Of a DNA stretch of 64,000 bases, positions 15,816-24,882 are shown one piece after another (positions within the stretch are counted from its first letter, which is position 1; each line of letters starts with the position of its first letter). The DNA lies in contig NZ_BAABLD010000008.1 in the NCBI RefSeq assembly GCF_039544165.1, forward strand, positions 434,001-498,000, read 5' to 3'. The position numbers and the translations under genes were made by a program. The DNA is from Viridibacterium curvum. GTDB lineage: Bacteria; Pseudomonadota; Gammaproteobacteria; Burkholderiales; Rhodocyclaceae. The notes under the pieces are model-generated. The model did no database searches and was not told where the DNA came from. It worked only from the letters and a program-made list of their open reading frames with translations.

Positions 15816-18473
15816 ATGAAAACGATCAAGCCGCAGAAGCTCAGCCTGATGGTCAGGCCCTTCGAGTTTCGCCGACGTTTCTTCCTCGGCGTCTCCGCAA
15901 TGGGTTTCCTGCCGCTGCGTGATGCGGCAGCTCTGCTGCCCGAAGTGGCGATGTGGAAATTCGTCGCCGAGCAACTTGGGCCGGAAGGCGCCATCGACGC
16001 AGCGATTCCCAAAAGCTATGGCGAGTTTCTCGTCACCGGCGCCGCTTTTCCGCCGGGAGGTCCGGCACCCGGCGTGGCAGTACGCGCACGCCTGGGCACC
16101 GTCGAAAAGACCCTGATCGTCAACGGTCAGCGCTTCTGGGATCGGCGTCAGCCCACCGCGCCGGACGCCTTCACCAGCATGCCGCTGGACTGGCGACACA
16201 CCTGGGGCGGCCCCGCTTTGGCCGACAACCCCCTGGGCATGGGCATCGACAATATGGAGATCGCCGGCCGCAAGCTGCGCCCGCTGCCCAACGTCGAATA
16301 CCCGCAGCACGCCTTGAGCACCGAGAGTCAAAATGGCGTGCCCGCCAGCTTCGGCCCCGTTGACCTGATGTGGCCGCAACGCCAGCGTCTCGCCGGCACA
16401 CACGATGATCGCTGGCTCAAGGAAGACTTCCCCGGTTTTGCCCGCGACATCGACACCCGCTTCTTCAATATCGCGCCCACAGATCAACACTTCCCTGGCC
16501 TGCTTGAAGGCACCGAAGAATATCTGCTGCAACACATGCACCCGGAGCGCGCCGCCATTAGTGGTCGCCTGCCAGGACTGGTGATGCGCTGCTTCATCGT
16601 TCGCAAGGGGCAGCCTCCCACCGAGGCTCTGGAAGAAGTCCGTACGCGTTTGTCCACCGTGTGGTTCTTCCCGCATGCGGAGCGCATGGTGCTGATCCAT
16701 CACGGCAGCGTCGAGGTGACCGAAGAGGATGCGCGAGACATCACGCACATCCTGGCTGGCGCCGAGTTCGCCTCGCAGCCCAAGGACCTCTCCCATTACC
16801 GGCAAGTCATGGTCAGTCGACTGGATCCGGAGTACGGGGCCATCAACGCTCTGAATGACAGCGATCTGCTGCCTGTCGGCATGCCTGCCGCTGACGAGGC
16901 ACTGCAGGCCGAAACGCAGCTCATCGAAGGCGAAGGCCTCCTGCGCAAGCGCGCCCGCCAACGTATCGAAGCCAAACAGCAGGAAGCGGCCGCCCATGCC
17001 GCATCGCAAGGCCTTGACCCGGCGGCCATGGGACTGGGGCCATTGCCTGCCGCTGAACCGATTCCCACACTGGAACAATTGCCCGCCTTCCTCAAGCGCA
17101 AAACCGCTGAAGCCCTGCAGACCAAGGCTGACATGGTGGCTCGGCAAACAGTGCAGGAGCAGGCTGCGCACAAGCTGTACGCTGGCCTTGGCATCAATGC
17201 TTCGGCTGCACGGCAGCTGCACGCAGCAGCCACCAGCGGCCCTCCTGCCTTTTCGGCCAAGGCGCAGATCGCTGCACTGCAGTCCCAACTGGAAGCCGCG
17301 CGAGCAAGCGGCCCGGTCTCGCCTGCCATGGCAGACATGCTTGGTAGCGCAGAAGCCCACGCCAAACTGCAGGATGCAGAGCAGAAGATGCTGCTTGGCT
17401 ATCGCGCTACTGCCCACCGGCAGGTGCCCGCTCCGTCCATTGCTGCCGACATGGCCGCACGCTGGCGCGAGAGTGCAGTGCGCGCGCGGGCAGCAGGCCA
17501 TGGCTTTGCGGGCATCAAGCTCACCGGTGGCGACTTTTCGAACATGGACCTGTCAGGCGTGGACTTCAGTAACGCCTTGCTGGAGAGCTGCAATTTTCAG
17601 GGTGCCAACCTGCGGGGCTGCAACTTCAAAGGGGCCGTGCTGGCGCACGCCCGCCTGCAAGGCGCGCAGCTGCAAGGTACGACGCTGACCGGCATCAACC
17701 TGGGCAAGGCCATTCTCACGGACGCCGATCTGAGTGATGCCGACCTCACGGGTGCGACGCTGGACGAGGCCGACTTGCGTCACGTCACCCTGCACCGCAC
17801 ACGGCTGGACGGTGCAAGCCTCATTGGTACCCTGCTGGCATACAGCGACCTGGCTGAAGCGAGCGGTAAGGGCCTGGTTCTCAATGCTCTTGCACTGGAT
17901 GGCGCCAGCCTGCGCGGAGCCCGCCTGACTGCCTGCATCTTCATCCGCTGCAAGTTGGCGGGCTGCGACTTCAGTGCTGCGCAGTTGCCCGAATGCGTCT
18001 TCGTCGGTGCCGACCTCAGTGGCGCCCGCTTTGTAGGCGCTGACATCAGCGGCGCCCGCTTTGTCGAACAAAGCGTGCTCGATGGAGCCGACCTCCAGCA
18101 GGCGCGCCTGATCGGCACCAACCTGCGCGGCTGCCGCCTCAATGGCGCCAACTTCTCGGGCGCCACGCTAGACGGCGCTGACCTGAGCGACAGCGAGGCC
18201 GCCAACGCCAGCTTCCATCGCGCCTCCTGCATCAACACCCAGTTCGTCGCCGCCAGCTTGCAGGGCGCGTCGTTAGTCGCAGCCAACCTGCGCAATGCGG
18301 CGCTCATCCGCAGTCATATCGAGGGGGCCAGCCTGCAAGGCGCCAATCTCTACAGTGCCGACCTTGCACGCGTGTTCGCCGATGGCAGAACGGTCTTCAG
18401 CGATACGCTGGCATTGCGCACCCGCACCTGGCCGCGCTGGGGCAACGAACAGAAGCCGGGCGGGGGTAATTGA
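15816..18473 (+). CDS. DUF2169 and pentapeptide-repeat protein, T6SS adaptor
   Basis: This 885-aa protein has an N-terminal DUF2169 domain (about residues 1-290), with MVRPFEFRRRFFLGVSAMGF and MPLDWRHTWGGPALADNPLG. A helical linker follows (about 350-540). The C-terminus holds pentapeptide repeats A(D/N)LxG (about 565-870), for example FSNMDLSGVDFSNALLESC and GANLRGCNFKGAVL. DUF2169 proteins are common in T6SS clusters next to DUF3540 and DUF4150 genes and are thought to help load PAAR-like effectors onto VgrG. The pentapeptide part would form a right-handed quadrilateral beta-helix. The stop overlaps the next start by one base (TGATG). Confidence 0.9.
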   Translation: MKTIKPQKLSLMVRPFEFRRRFFLGVSAMGFLPLRDAAALLPEVAMWKFVAEQLGPEGAIDAAIPKSYGEFLVTGAAFPPGGPAPGVAVRARLGTVEKTLIVNGQRFWDRRQPTAPDAFTSMPLDWRHTWGGPALADNPLGMGIDNMEIAGRKLRPLPNVEYPQHALSTESQNGVPASFGPVDLMWPQRQRLAGTHDDRWLKEDFPGFARDIDTRFFNIAPTDQHFPGLLEGTEEYLLQHMHPERAAISGRLPGLVMRCFIVRKGQPPTEALEEVRTRLSTVWFFPHAERMVLIHHGSVEVTEEDARDITHILAGAEFASQPKDLSHYRQVMVSRLDPEYGAINALNDSDLLPVGMPAADEALQAETQLIEGEGLLRKRARQRIEAKQQEAAAHAASQGLDPAAMGLGPLPAAEPIPTLEQLPAFLKRKTAEALQTKADMVARQTVQEQAAHKLYAGLGINASAARQLHAAATSGPPAFSAKAQIAALQSQLEAARASGPVSPAMADMLGSAEAHAKLQDAEQKMLLGYRATAHRQVPAPSIAADMAARWRESAVRARAAGHGFAGIKLTGGDFSNMDLSGVDFSNALLESCNFQGANLRGCNFKGAVLAHARLQGAQLQGTTLTGINLGKAILTDADLSDADLTGATLDEADLRHVTLHRTRLDGASLIGTLLAYSDLAEASGKGLVLNALALDGASLRGARLTACIFIRCKLAGCDFSAAQLPECVFVGADLSGARFVGADISGARFVEQSVLDGADLQQARLIGTNLRGCRLNGANFSGATLDGADLSDSEAANASFHRASCINTQFVAASLQGASLVAANLRNAALIRSHIEGASLQGANLYSADLARVFADGRTVFSDTLALRTRTWPRWGNEQKPGGGN

Positions 18474-19528
18474 TGGCAATGACACGCGAAGAGCTGGTGC
18501 AGGCCGTAGCGCGCGGTGACCAGCTCAGCAACTTGAGTTTCGCAGGCGCCGACCTGTCAGGCCTCGACCTGTCGGGGGCGATGATCGAGAACGTGGACTT
18601 CAGCGGCGCCAATCTGGGCGGGGTGAATCTGCGCGAATCGCTGCTGACCAACTGCTCTTTCGACAAGGCCAGCCTGCACAACGTGAACTGGCACCTGGCA
18701 ACCCTGCACCGCTGCAGCCTGCGCAGCGCCCTGGCACAGGGCAGCCGCTGGCAGGTGCCGCAAGTCACCGAATGTGATTTCTCGCAGACCGATTTCAGCG
18801 GCGCGCACTTCGAGATCGCCAGCATCGCCAAGACCAGCATCGCGGGCGCCTGCTTCCATGGCGCCACCCTGTTCCGCTGCGCCCTTGTTGAGCTCGATAC
18901 GCGCGGCGTTGATCTCAGTGATGCCTCGCTGGAGCAGGTGATCCTGGTCGGCGCTGACCTCACGACATCGCCGCTCAAGGGCGCGAACCTCAAGCTCTGC
19001 GTGATGCTCGAAGCCAAGCTGGCAGGGCAGGATCTCTCCGGCATGAACCTGTCGATGACGCAGTTCAACAAGTCCGATTTCTCGGGCTGCAAACTGGTCG
19101 GCAGCAATCTGCGCCAGGCGAGCTTTCTGGAGGCCAACTTCACCGGTGCCCTGCTCGACGACGCCGACATTACGCAGGCTCTGTTCATCGGCGCGCTGCT
19201 GCCGGGCGTGAGCCTGCAACGCGTGCGGGCCGAACAGTCCAACTTCATGCGGGCCACGCTCAGCGGTGCCAATTTTTCCGGCAGCCGTCTGGCACAGGCA
19301 CAGTTCGGCAGTGCCTTGTGTGAGCGCGCGCACTTCGTCAATTGCGATCTGACCTATGTGGACTTTGCCGAGGCCGACCTGCGCGGTAGCCGTTTTGACG
19401 GCGCGCGCCTGCACCGCGCCAGCCTGCACCGTTCGCAGCTGGACGGCGCCCACATTCCCGACCGTGCCAGCGCCCTGGCCGAAGACACCCAACGCGCTCA
19501 GGCCGATGCCTGGGTAGCACGCTACTGA
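18473..19528 (+). CDS. Pentapeptide-repeat protein
   Basis: This 351-aa protein is built almost wholly of pentapeptide repeats after a short helical start (MAMTREELVQAVARGDQL). Examples are FAGADLSGLDLSGAMIENV and FSGANLGGVNLRESLLTNC. It overlaps the DUF2169 gene by one base and looks related to that protein's C-terminal domain, so the two may pair. Pentapeptide repeats can mimic DNA (as in Qnr/MfpA) or serve as structural scaffolds. Here the T6SS context favours a scaffold or chaperone, but this is inference. An alternative TTG three bases upstream is ignored. Confidence 0.88.
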   Translation: MAMTREELVQAVARGDQLSNLSFAGADLSGLDLSGAMIENVDFSGANLGGVNLRESLLTNCSFDKASLHNVNWHLATLHRCSLRSALAQGSRWQVPQVTECDFSQTDFSGAHFEIASIAKTSIAGACFHGATLFRCALVELDTRGVDLSDASLEQVILVGADLTTSPLKGANLKLCVMLEAKLAGQDLSGMNLSMTQFNKSDFSGCKLVGSNLRQASFLEANFTGALLDDADITQALFIGALLPGVSLQRVRAEQSNFMRATLSGANFSGSRLAQAQFGSALCERAHFVNCDLTYVDFAEADLRGSRFDGARLHRASLHRSQLDGAHIPDRASALAEDTQRAQADAWVARY

Positions 19529-19541
19529 AACAGGAGGCCCC

Positions 19542-20192
19542 ATGGCTGAAGCACTGAGCAAACTCCGCCCCACCCAGACTGCAACGCAGCTGATCGGACT
19601 GGTTGAACGCAGCGCCGACGGCATCCACGAGATCAGCCACGCAGGGGGCGTGCTGCGCAGTCGTTGCGCGGCAAGCTGCCTGATCGCGCCGAACGTGGGC
19701 GACACGGTGCTGCTGGTATCCGACGGCAGCTGCGCATGGATCCTCGCCGTCCTCGAACGGCTCGACAAGTCGGCGCTGCGCATCGAGAGCGAGCACGACA
19801 TTGCCATCCATTCCAGCGCAGGCAAGCTCAGCCTGCAGGGTGCGCATGGCCTGTCGGTCAGATCGGACACGGCACTGGATCTGAGCGCGGACACGCTGCA
19901 CCTGCAGGCGCGTGAAGGCAATGTGCTGGTCGAGCAGCTCAGCTGGCTGGGCAAGTCTGCCCTGGCGCACCTGGGCAGGATCGAATGGGTCGGCAATCTG
20001 CTCGAAGCCGTGTCGGAGCGCATGCGCATCACCACGCGGCACAGCCTGCGAGAGGTCGAAGAGCTCGACCAGGTGCGCGCCGGCACGATGGATCAACGCG
20101 TTGAGGGCACCTGCACGATACGCGCCGAAAACACGATTGTGACCGCGCGCGAGCTGGTCAAGCTCGACGGCGGCCAGGTTCACCTGGGCTGA
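19542..20192 (+). CDS. DUF3540 protein, T6SS-associated
   Basis: This 216-aa protein begins MAEALSKLRPTQTATQLIGL. It shows an OB-like N-terminal region (CLIAPNVGDTVLLVSDGSCA) and then a repetitive beta-rich part (SLQGAHGLSVRSDTALDLSA) ending in HLG. These match DUF3540, which is usually found between a pentapeptide or DUF2169 gene and a DUF4150 gene in T6SS loci. An AGGAGG-like ribosome-binding site follows the preceding stop. A spike-adaptor role is inferred from context. Confidence 0.88.
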   Translation: MAEALSKLRPTQTATQLIGLVERSADGIHEISHAGGVLRSRCAASCLIAPNVGDTVLLVSDGSCAWILAVLERLDKSALRIESEHDIAIHSSAGKLSLQGAHGLSVRSDTALDLSADTLHLQAREGNVLVEQLSWLGKSALAHLGRIEWVGNLLEAVSERMRITTRHSLREVEELDQVRAGTMDQRVEGTCTIRAENTIVTARELVKLDGGQVHLG

Positions 20193-20201
20193 GGAGGAAA
20201 C

Positions 20202-20597
20202 ATGTTTGCCAACACGCAGATGATGGGAATGTGCATGGGCTTTCCCGATGTGTGCCTGACGCCGACACCGGCCGGACCCGTCCCCATCCCCTACCCCAAC
20301 ATCGCCATGTGCCCCACGGCCATTCCGTCACAGGTCAAAACCATGTTCGTGTGCATGCCTGCGCACAACATGGCGACCACCATACCGCTGACCAATGGCG
20401 ACAACGCAGGCGTTGCGACCGGCGTTGCTTCGGGCATGGTGATGGGACCGTCGCGTCACATGACAGGCGCCTTTACGGTTCTGGTCGGCGCCGCACCGCT
20501 CACGCGAATGACCAGCGTTTCGTTGCAGAACTCCACCAACGCCCCGGGCATGCAAATCGTGCCCAGTCAGCCCAAGGTGCTCGTGCTATCGCCCTGA
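20202..20597 (+). CDS. DUF4150 (PAAR-like) protein, stand-alone
   Basis: This 131-aa protein is rich in Met, Cys, Pro and Gly. It shows DUF4150 features: FPDVCLTPTPAGPVPIPYPN near the N-terminus and GVASGMVMGPSRHMTG in the middle. DUF4150 is a PAAR-like cone that caps VgrG. Many relatives carry a C-terminal toxin; this one ends after the cone (VPSQPKVLVLSP), and no toxin gene follows before the terminator. Ribosome-binding site GAGGAGG lies about 8 bp before the ATG. It is the last gene of the T6SS row. Confidence 0.9.
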   Translation: MFANTQMMGMCMGFPDVCLTPTPAGPVPIPYPNIAMCPTAIPSQVKTMFVCMPAHNMATTIPLTNGDNAGVATGVASGMVMGPSRHMTGAFTVLVGAAPLTRMTSVSLQNSTNAPGMQIVPSQPKVLVLSP

Positions 20598-20621
20598 TCC
20601 GGCACACAGCAACCGCAATGG

Positions 20622-20648
20622 AAAAGGCCGCTGCGTGCGGCCTTTTTT
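20622..20648 (+). terminator. Rho-independent terminator of the T6SS row
   Basis: AAAAGGCCGC tgcgt GCGGCCTTTTTT forms a GC stem with a T tract and an A tract on the other side. It lies between the convergent DUF4150 and truncated-haemoglobin genes and can serve both strands. Confidence 0.88.
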
Positions 20649-20652
20649 GCGT

Positions 20653-21045
20653 TCACTGATTACGCATGTGGTCAGCCAGGCCGACCACCGCCTCCCAGAA
20701 CTTGTCGCGCCACTCGCCTGCGGGCAGGGTTTCATCGACGGCCTGCCGCATGCAGTGCAGCCACTGATCGCGTTCGGACTCGCCAATGGCGAACGGCATG
20801 TGGCGCGCGCGCATGCGTGGGTGACCATTCTTCTCGATGTAAGTCTGCGGGCCGCCGAGCCAGTACGAGATGTACTCGAAGAGCTTCTGGCGACTGCCGT
20901 CGAGCGATTGCGGGTGCAGGGCGCGAATGCCGGCGGCCGCCTCATCGAGATCCATCAGATCGTAGAAACGATCAACAAGGGTACGGACGCCGGTTTCACC
21001 GCCGAAGGCTTCATAGGCATTGGCGGGTGTTGCGGAGGAAGACAT
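20653..21045 (-). CDS. Group II truncated haemoglobin
   Basis: This 130-aa globin has the group II signature FEYISYWLGGPQTYIEKNGH, then MRARHMPFAIGESERDQWL with the Trp at G8 and the proximal His in RARH. Group II truncated globins bind oxygen or NO with high affinity and act in oxidative or nitrosative stress. The start is ATG 21045 (MSSSATPANAYEAFGGETGV). It is convergent with the T6SS row and divergent from the DUF1444 gene, so it is probably transcribed alone. Confidence 0.92.
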   Translation of the reverse strand: MSSSATPANAYEAFGGETGVRTLVDRFYDLMDLDEAAAGIRALHPQSLDGSRQKLFEYISYWLGGPQTYIEKNGHPRMRARHMPFAIGESERDQWLHCMRQAVDETLPAGEWRDKFWEAVVGLADHMRNQ

Positions 21046-21218
21046 GGAGCGGCCCTCGTGAAATGCAGACCGGTATTGTCGCGCAAGTCTCCCGCCAGGC
21101 GCAGCGATGGCGTCAGGTTTGCGTTACCGTACATGCCATGACGCTAGGGCGTCTTCTCAACCACGCAGCCCGGTCCATGCTGCGTCCCATTTTTCCGCCA
21201 CGCTCTGGAGCCTCGTCG

Positions 21219-22424
21219 ATGTTCGGTCTCGAAAAACTCTTCAACCGCAAACCCACGCTGGCGGATCTGGCCGGTGAATTGCTGAAACGGCTCGCCATCC
21301 TGAAGGCCGATGAACAATTCGTATTCGAGCCCGAGCAAACGCAGTTGCGCGGCAGTCAAAGCACGCGAATCAACCTGGCCAACGTGTACATGGATTACTG
21401 TGCCGCCGACCGCAAGCAGCGGCCCGCAATACTCGACGGGTTTCTCGCAGCGTTCACAGGCCCGCGGGAGCCTGACAGCTTCGCCGAGGCTCGCGAACAG
21501 CTCCTGCCGGTACTGCGTCACCTGGGTGGTCTCGACAGTTTGCCGGTCAAATCCGGTGAGCGAACGGGCTCAGCGCGCGACGCCCTCTGCGCCAGCTTCG
21601 CCATGAAGCCGTTTTCTCCTGATCTCGCAATCGGCGTTGCCTTCGACACCGAACAGGCAGTCATGCAGATTGGCGAAAAGACTCTGGAAAAATGGCAGGT
21701 CGGCCTTGAAGAAGCCCTGCAGGTCGCCATCGACAACTTGCGGCACAAGGCAGCCCCCAGCTTCACCGAGCTATCGGCGGGGCTGTACCTGTCAGAATAC
21801 GGCGACTACTACGACGCCGCGCGCATCCTGCTGACCGAACTGGCGTGGCAGCTGCCGCTGAATGGCCGCCCGGTTGCCATGGTGCCCAACCGCATCTGCC
21901 TGCTACTGGCGGGCGATCAGGACGAGGATGCACTGGCCGCCATGATTGCCACGTCCGCACAGGTATTGCGTGAGCAGTCCCGCCCGCTTGGCGCCGAGAT
22001 GTTCCGGCTCGAAGATCAGGGCTGGACAGTCTGGCAACCCCCCGGAGCACTCAGGCAGGAACTCTCTGACCTGCAGATCCAGAACCGGGCCGGCGATTAC
22101 GATATGCAGCAGAAGATGCTGCAACAGGACGCCGCCGAACGAGGCGAGGACATCTATGTCGCCAGCGTCTCGCTGCTCCGCAAAGCCGAGAACGGTCCCA
22201 TCCTCAGCTTTAGCGTACTGACCGAAGGCGTGCCCACCTGGCTACCGCAGACAGATCTGGTGATCCTCAATCGCGGCGAAGACGTGCCGCACATCGAAGT
22301 CCCCTGGGAACACTTCGTCGCAGTCGCCGGCGCGCTGCTGGAGCCCCTGCCTTATGTGCTGCCGCGCTTCCGTGTCACGGGATTTCCCGACGCCGCAATG
22401 CTCAGCCGCTTCACTGCAAGCTGA
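21219..22424 (+). CDS. DUF1444-like (YtpQ) protein
   Basis: This 401-aa cytoplasmic protein has no signal peptide. The start is ATG 21219 (MFGLEKLFNRKPTLADLAG) with CTGGAG upstream; a longer frame from 20817 overlaps the haemoglobin gene and is rejected. The C-terminal half, with YDAARILLTELAWQLPLNGR and the ending PYVLPRFRVTGFPDAAML, resembles DUF1444/YtpQ proteins of unknown function. The stop abuts the stop of the NamZ gene on the other strand. Confidence 0.7.
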   Translation: MFGLEKLFNRKPTLADLAGELLKRLAILKADEQFVFEPEQTQLRGSQSTRINLANVYMDYCAADRKQRPAILDGFLAAFTGPREPDSFAEAREQLLPVLRHLGGLDSLPVKSGERTGSARDALCASFAMKPFSPDLAIGVAFDTEQAVMQIGEKTLEKWQVGLEEALQVAIDNLRHKAAPSFTELSAGLYLSEYGDYYDAARILLTELAWQLPLNGRPVAMVPNRICLLLAGDQDEDALAAMIATSAQVLREQSRPLGAEMFRLEDQGWTVWQPPGALRQELSDLQIQNRAGDYDMQQKMLQQDAAERGEDIYVASVSLLRKAENGPILSFSVLTEGVPTWLPQTDLVILNRGEDVPHIEVPWEHFVAVAGALLEPLPYVLPRFRVTGFPDAAMLSRFTAS

Positions 22425-23642
22425 TCAGCGATACAGCAAGAACGCTTCGCGCTGCGCCAACCAGGCCTGCTCGTCCGGCACGGTGATCGCATCGAGGTCG
22501 TCGGGCGTGGCATTGCGGTCATCGACCCATTCGCGCAGCAGCGGGCTGCCGTTGATGAGGTCGATGGCGAGACGGTCGAACTCGTATTCATAGGGGAAGT
22601 CGCGCCACAACGCGTAATCCGGGTACATATTACGGATCGCCTTGAAAGCCAGCGCCTGCAATCGCCAGGGCTGGAACTCGGCGTGAACGTAGGCCGCGTC
22701 TTCGACATGGATCTGCACGCCATGGCACTGCTTGCCCACGTGCTTGTGGAAGGTCGGCTCGAACCAGCATTCGCGCAGGCGGCAACCGCGCAGCCAGTGC
22801 GGGGCGAGGCGCTGCATCTCGGCAAGCACGGCACGCGCGTCGATGTCTGGCGCGCCGAAGAGTTCGAGCGGCCGCGTCGTGCCGCGCCCTTCCGACAGCG
22901 TTGCCCCCTCCAGCATCACGGTGCCGGCATAGGCGCGCGCCATCGAGAGATTCGCCGCGTTGGGGCTCGGATTCACCCAGTTGCGCTCGCCCAGCGGCCA
23001 GCCGTAACCGGGCGCCGCATCGGGCTGCCAGCCCTGCATGGTGATGACTTTGTACTCAAGCTTGAGACCCAACTCCGCGATGAACCAGTGGCCCAACTCG
23101 CCCATCGTGAGGCCGTGGCGCATGGGCATGGAGCCGGCGCCGACGAAGCTCTCCCAGCCGGGTCGGAGCGTCAGCCCCTCGACCGGACGCCCTGCGGGGT
23201 TGGGGCGATCCAGCACCCACACCGCCTTGCCGAGCTTCGCGGCCTCTTCGAGCACGTACCTCAAGGTGGTGATGAAGGTGTAGATGCGGCAACCGAGGTC
23301 CTGCAGGTCGACGAGCAGCACGTCGAATGTCGCCATCATCTCTGCCGTCGGCCGGCGCACTTCGCCGTAGAGGCTGAAGACGGGAATGCCGTGCAGCGGA
23401 TCGCGGAAGTCCGGCGACTCCATCATGTTGTCCTGCTTGTCGCCGCGCAGACCATGCTGCGGGCCGAAGGCTGCGGTGAGCTTGATCTCGGGCAGCGCAG
23501 CGAGCGCGTCGATGGCATGCGTGAGGTCCGTCGTCACCGAGGCCGGATGCGCCAGCAGGGCAACGCGACGACCTACCAGCGGAGCGCGCAGGGCTGCGTC
23601 TTCAAGCAATCGGTCGAGGCCGAAAAGAACGGTATGACTCAT
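22425..23642 (-). CDS. DUF1343 / NamZ-like exo-beta-N-acetylmuramidase
   Basis: This 405-aa protein has the DUF1343 hallmarks: VALLAHPASVTTDLTH near the start, AFGPQHGLRGDKQDNM, LVDLQDLGCRIYTFITTLRY, VLDRPNPAGRPVEGL, and LSEGRGTTRPLELFGAP. NamZ of Bacillus subtilis releases N-acetylmuramic acid from the non-reducing end of peptidoglycan fragments during cell-wall recycling. No signal peptide is evident here, so it may act in the cytoplasm on imported muropeptides. It is followed closely upstream on the same strand by the DOMON-like gene (5 bp), suggesting co-transcription. Confidence 0.85.
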   Translation of the reverse strand: MSHTVLFGLDRLLEDAALRAPLVGRRVALLAHPASVTTDLTHAIDALAALPEIKLTAAFGPQHGLRGDKQDNMMESPDFRDPLHGIPVFSLYGEVRRPTAEMMATFDVLLVDLQDLGCRIYTFITTLRYVLEEAAKLGKAVWVLDRPNPAGRPVEGLTLRPGWESFVGAGSMPMRHGLTMGELGHWFIAELGLKLEYKVITMQGWQPDAAPGYGWPLGERNWVNPSPNAANLSMARAYAGTVMLEGATLSEGRGTTRPLELFGAPDIDARAVLAEMQRLAPHWLRGCRLRECWFEPTFHKHVGKQCHGVQIHVEDAAYVHAEFQPWRLQALAFKAIRNMYPDYALWRDFPYEYEFDRLAIDLINGSPLLREWVDDRNATPDDLDAITVPDEQAWLAQREAFLLYR

Positions 23643-23647
23643 GGGGA

Positions 23648-24196
23648 TCAGGATTCCGGGCGCAGCACGAAGCTGGCGCGCTTGTGAAAGTCGGGGCGTT
23701 CGCCAGCATGGCTGAGCGCCCAGTAACCGAGGTGACCATCGGCAGCCTCGATCACCGCCGTCAGGCTGATGTCGACGCCTTCGCCAACCGGCAGCAAGGC
23801 TGCGGGAATCAACGCATCGATTGTCAGGCCGTCATCGGTGCGCTGCACGCTGAACTGTGGCGCCTGTGCCGCCTGCCAGCGCTCATCGCGCTGACGATAG
23901 TCGGCAAACGCATAGGCCGCCCACTGACCCGACGGTGACAGATTGAACTCGCGATACGCCGACGAGCCGGCCACCCCCACAAAGGCCTCAAAGCAGGTGT
24001 GCTGCCACAAACCGTCGGCAAAGCCAGCTTGCGCCACAGGTTGCGGCAAGCGCAGCCCTGCCGCGTCACCCTGCACGGAGAAGCGCAGCTGCAATGCGCC
24101 GTCGGCCAGACACCGCGCGCCGGCATACACCGATAGCGGAGCCGCGCCGGGGCTGCCGGGGTAACAGTGCAACGGGAGGAGCGTGATAGCAGTCAC
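23648..24196 (-). CDS. DOMON-like domain protein
   Basis: The protein is 182 aa when started at GTG 24196; the frame extends to a GTG at 24259, giving 203 aa. The shorter form begins TAITLLPLHC, which fits the family better. DGLWQHTCFEAFVG, YREFNLSPSGQWAAYAFADY and the ending DFHKRASFVLRPES are characteristic of the DOMON_DOH-like group, beta-sandwich proteins of unknown bacterial function that may bind haem or sugars. It lies 5 bp upstream of the NamZ gene, so a common transcript is likely. Confidence 0.75.
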   Translation of the reverse strand: MTAITLLPLHCYPGSPGAAPLSVYAGARCLADGALQLRFSVQGDAAGLRLPQPVAQAGFADGLWQHTCFEAFVGVAGSSAYREFNLSPSGQWAAYAFADYRQRDERWQAAQAPQFSVQRTDDGLTIDALIPAALLPVGEGVDISLTAVIEAADGHLGYWALSHAGERPDFHKRASFVLRPES

Positions 24197-24375
24197 TGAC
24201 ACAGAGACGGATGCACAGAGTGCGAGCTTGCGGGCAAGGCCGTACTGTACCGTAGCCACTCCTGCATGACGGGGCCGACGATCCGGTGCGCGGCCTTGTC
24301 AGGCACCGGCTTGCTGAACCTCTCGACGGCGGCACGGTCCCAGTCAGCGTTCACCGCAGCCCGGAGATCACTGCC

Positions 24376-24672
24376 ATGCAATGCCCCGTCTGCACCGACA
24401 AGACCCTGGTCATGAGCGAACGCCAGGGCATCGAAATCGACTACTGCCCCGGTTGTCGTGGCGTCTGGCTCGACCGTGGCGAGCTCGACAAGATCATCGA
24501 ACGCAGCGCCGATCAGCCCGCTGCACTCGCCCCGCAGGCCCAGCAGCAACCCCAGCAGGCCCCACAGCAAGCGCCGCATTACCCACCTCAGCACGCGCCC
24601 TACCCGAAACACAGCGACGACTATTACCGCCACAAGCGCAGGAAGAGCTTTCTCGAAGAACTCTTCGACTGA
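24376..24672 (+). CDS. TFIIB-type zinc-ribbon protein
   Basis: This 98-aa protein has two CxxC pairs, CPVC at residues 3-6 and CPGCRGVWLDRGELDKII. This is the pattern of zf-TFIIB (YjdQ-like) proteins that bind one zinc. A Gln/Pro-rich spacer (QQQPQQAPQQAPHYPPQHA) and a basic tail (YYRHKRRKSFLEELFD) follow. The function of this small family is unknown; nucleic-acid binding or folding roles are guesses. Confidence 0.82.
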   Translation: MQCPVCTDKTLVMSERQGIEIDYCPGCRGVWLDRGELDKIIERSADQPAALAPQAQQQPQQAPQQAPHYPPQHAPYPKHSDDYYRHKRRKSFLEELFD

Positions 24673-24882
24673 GCCGGAAGCAGCTTGCGCAAACCCGGGC
24701 TGTCGCCCCCAGGCGGCAGCCCCGGCACGTTGCGCCTGGCAGCGCACATGAACGCCCGCCCCCTCTCGCCCTCGACTCATGGGCAGATTATTCTTTTTGA
24801 TTAAAGTATTTACCCGTACGTCCGCTACGTCACTGTCTGCAAGCAGGCTCTCCAGCTTCATCCCACCTCACAGGGAGGCAAG

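Noticed and set aside
15807..17501. 564-codon open frame on the minus strand
   Set aside because: It is the mirror of the DUF2169-pentapeptide gene. No motif, start signal or family resemblance was found.
18473..19528. Quinolone-resistance (Qnr-like) protein
   Set aside because: Pentapeptide repeats are shared, but the gene overlaps a DUF2169 gene in a T6SS row, so an antibiotic-resistance reading is not supported.
9595..20597. A complete T6SS gene cluster
   Set aside because: Only accessory genes (PP2C, FHA, VgrG, adaptors) are present. No sheath, baseplate or membrane-complex genes were found.
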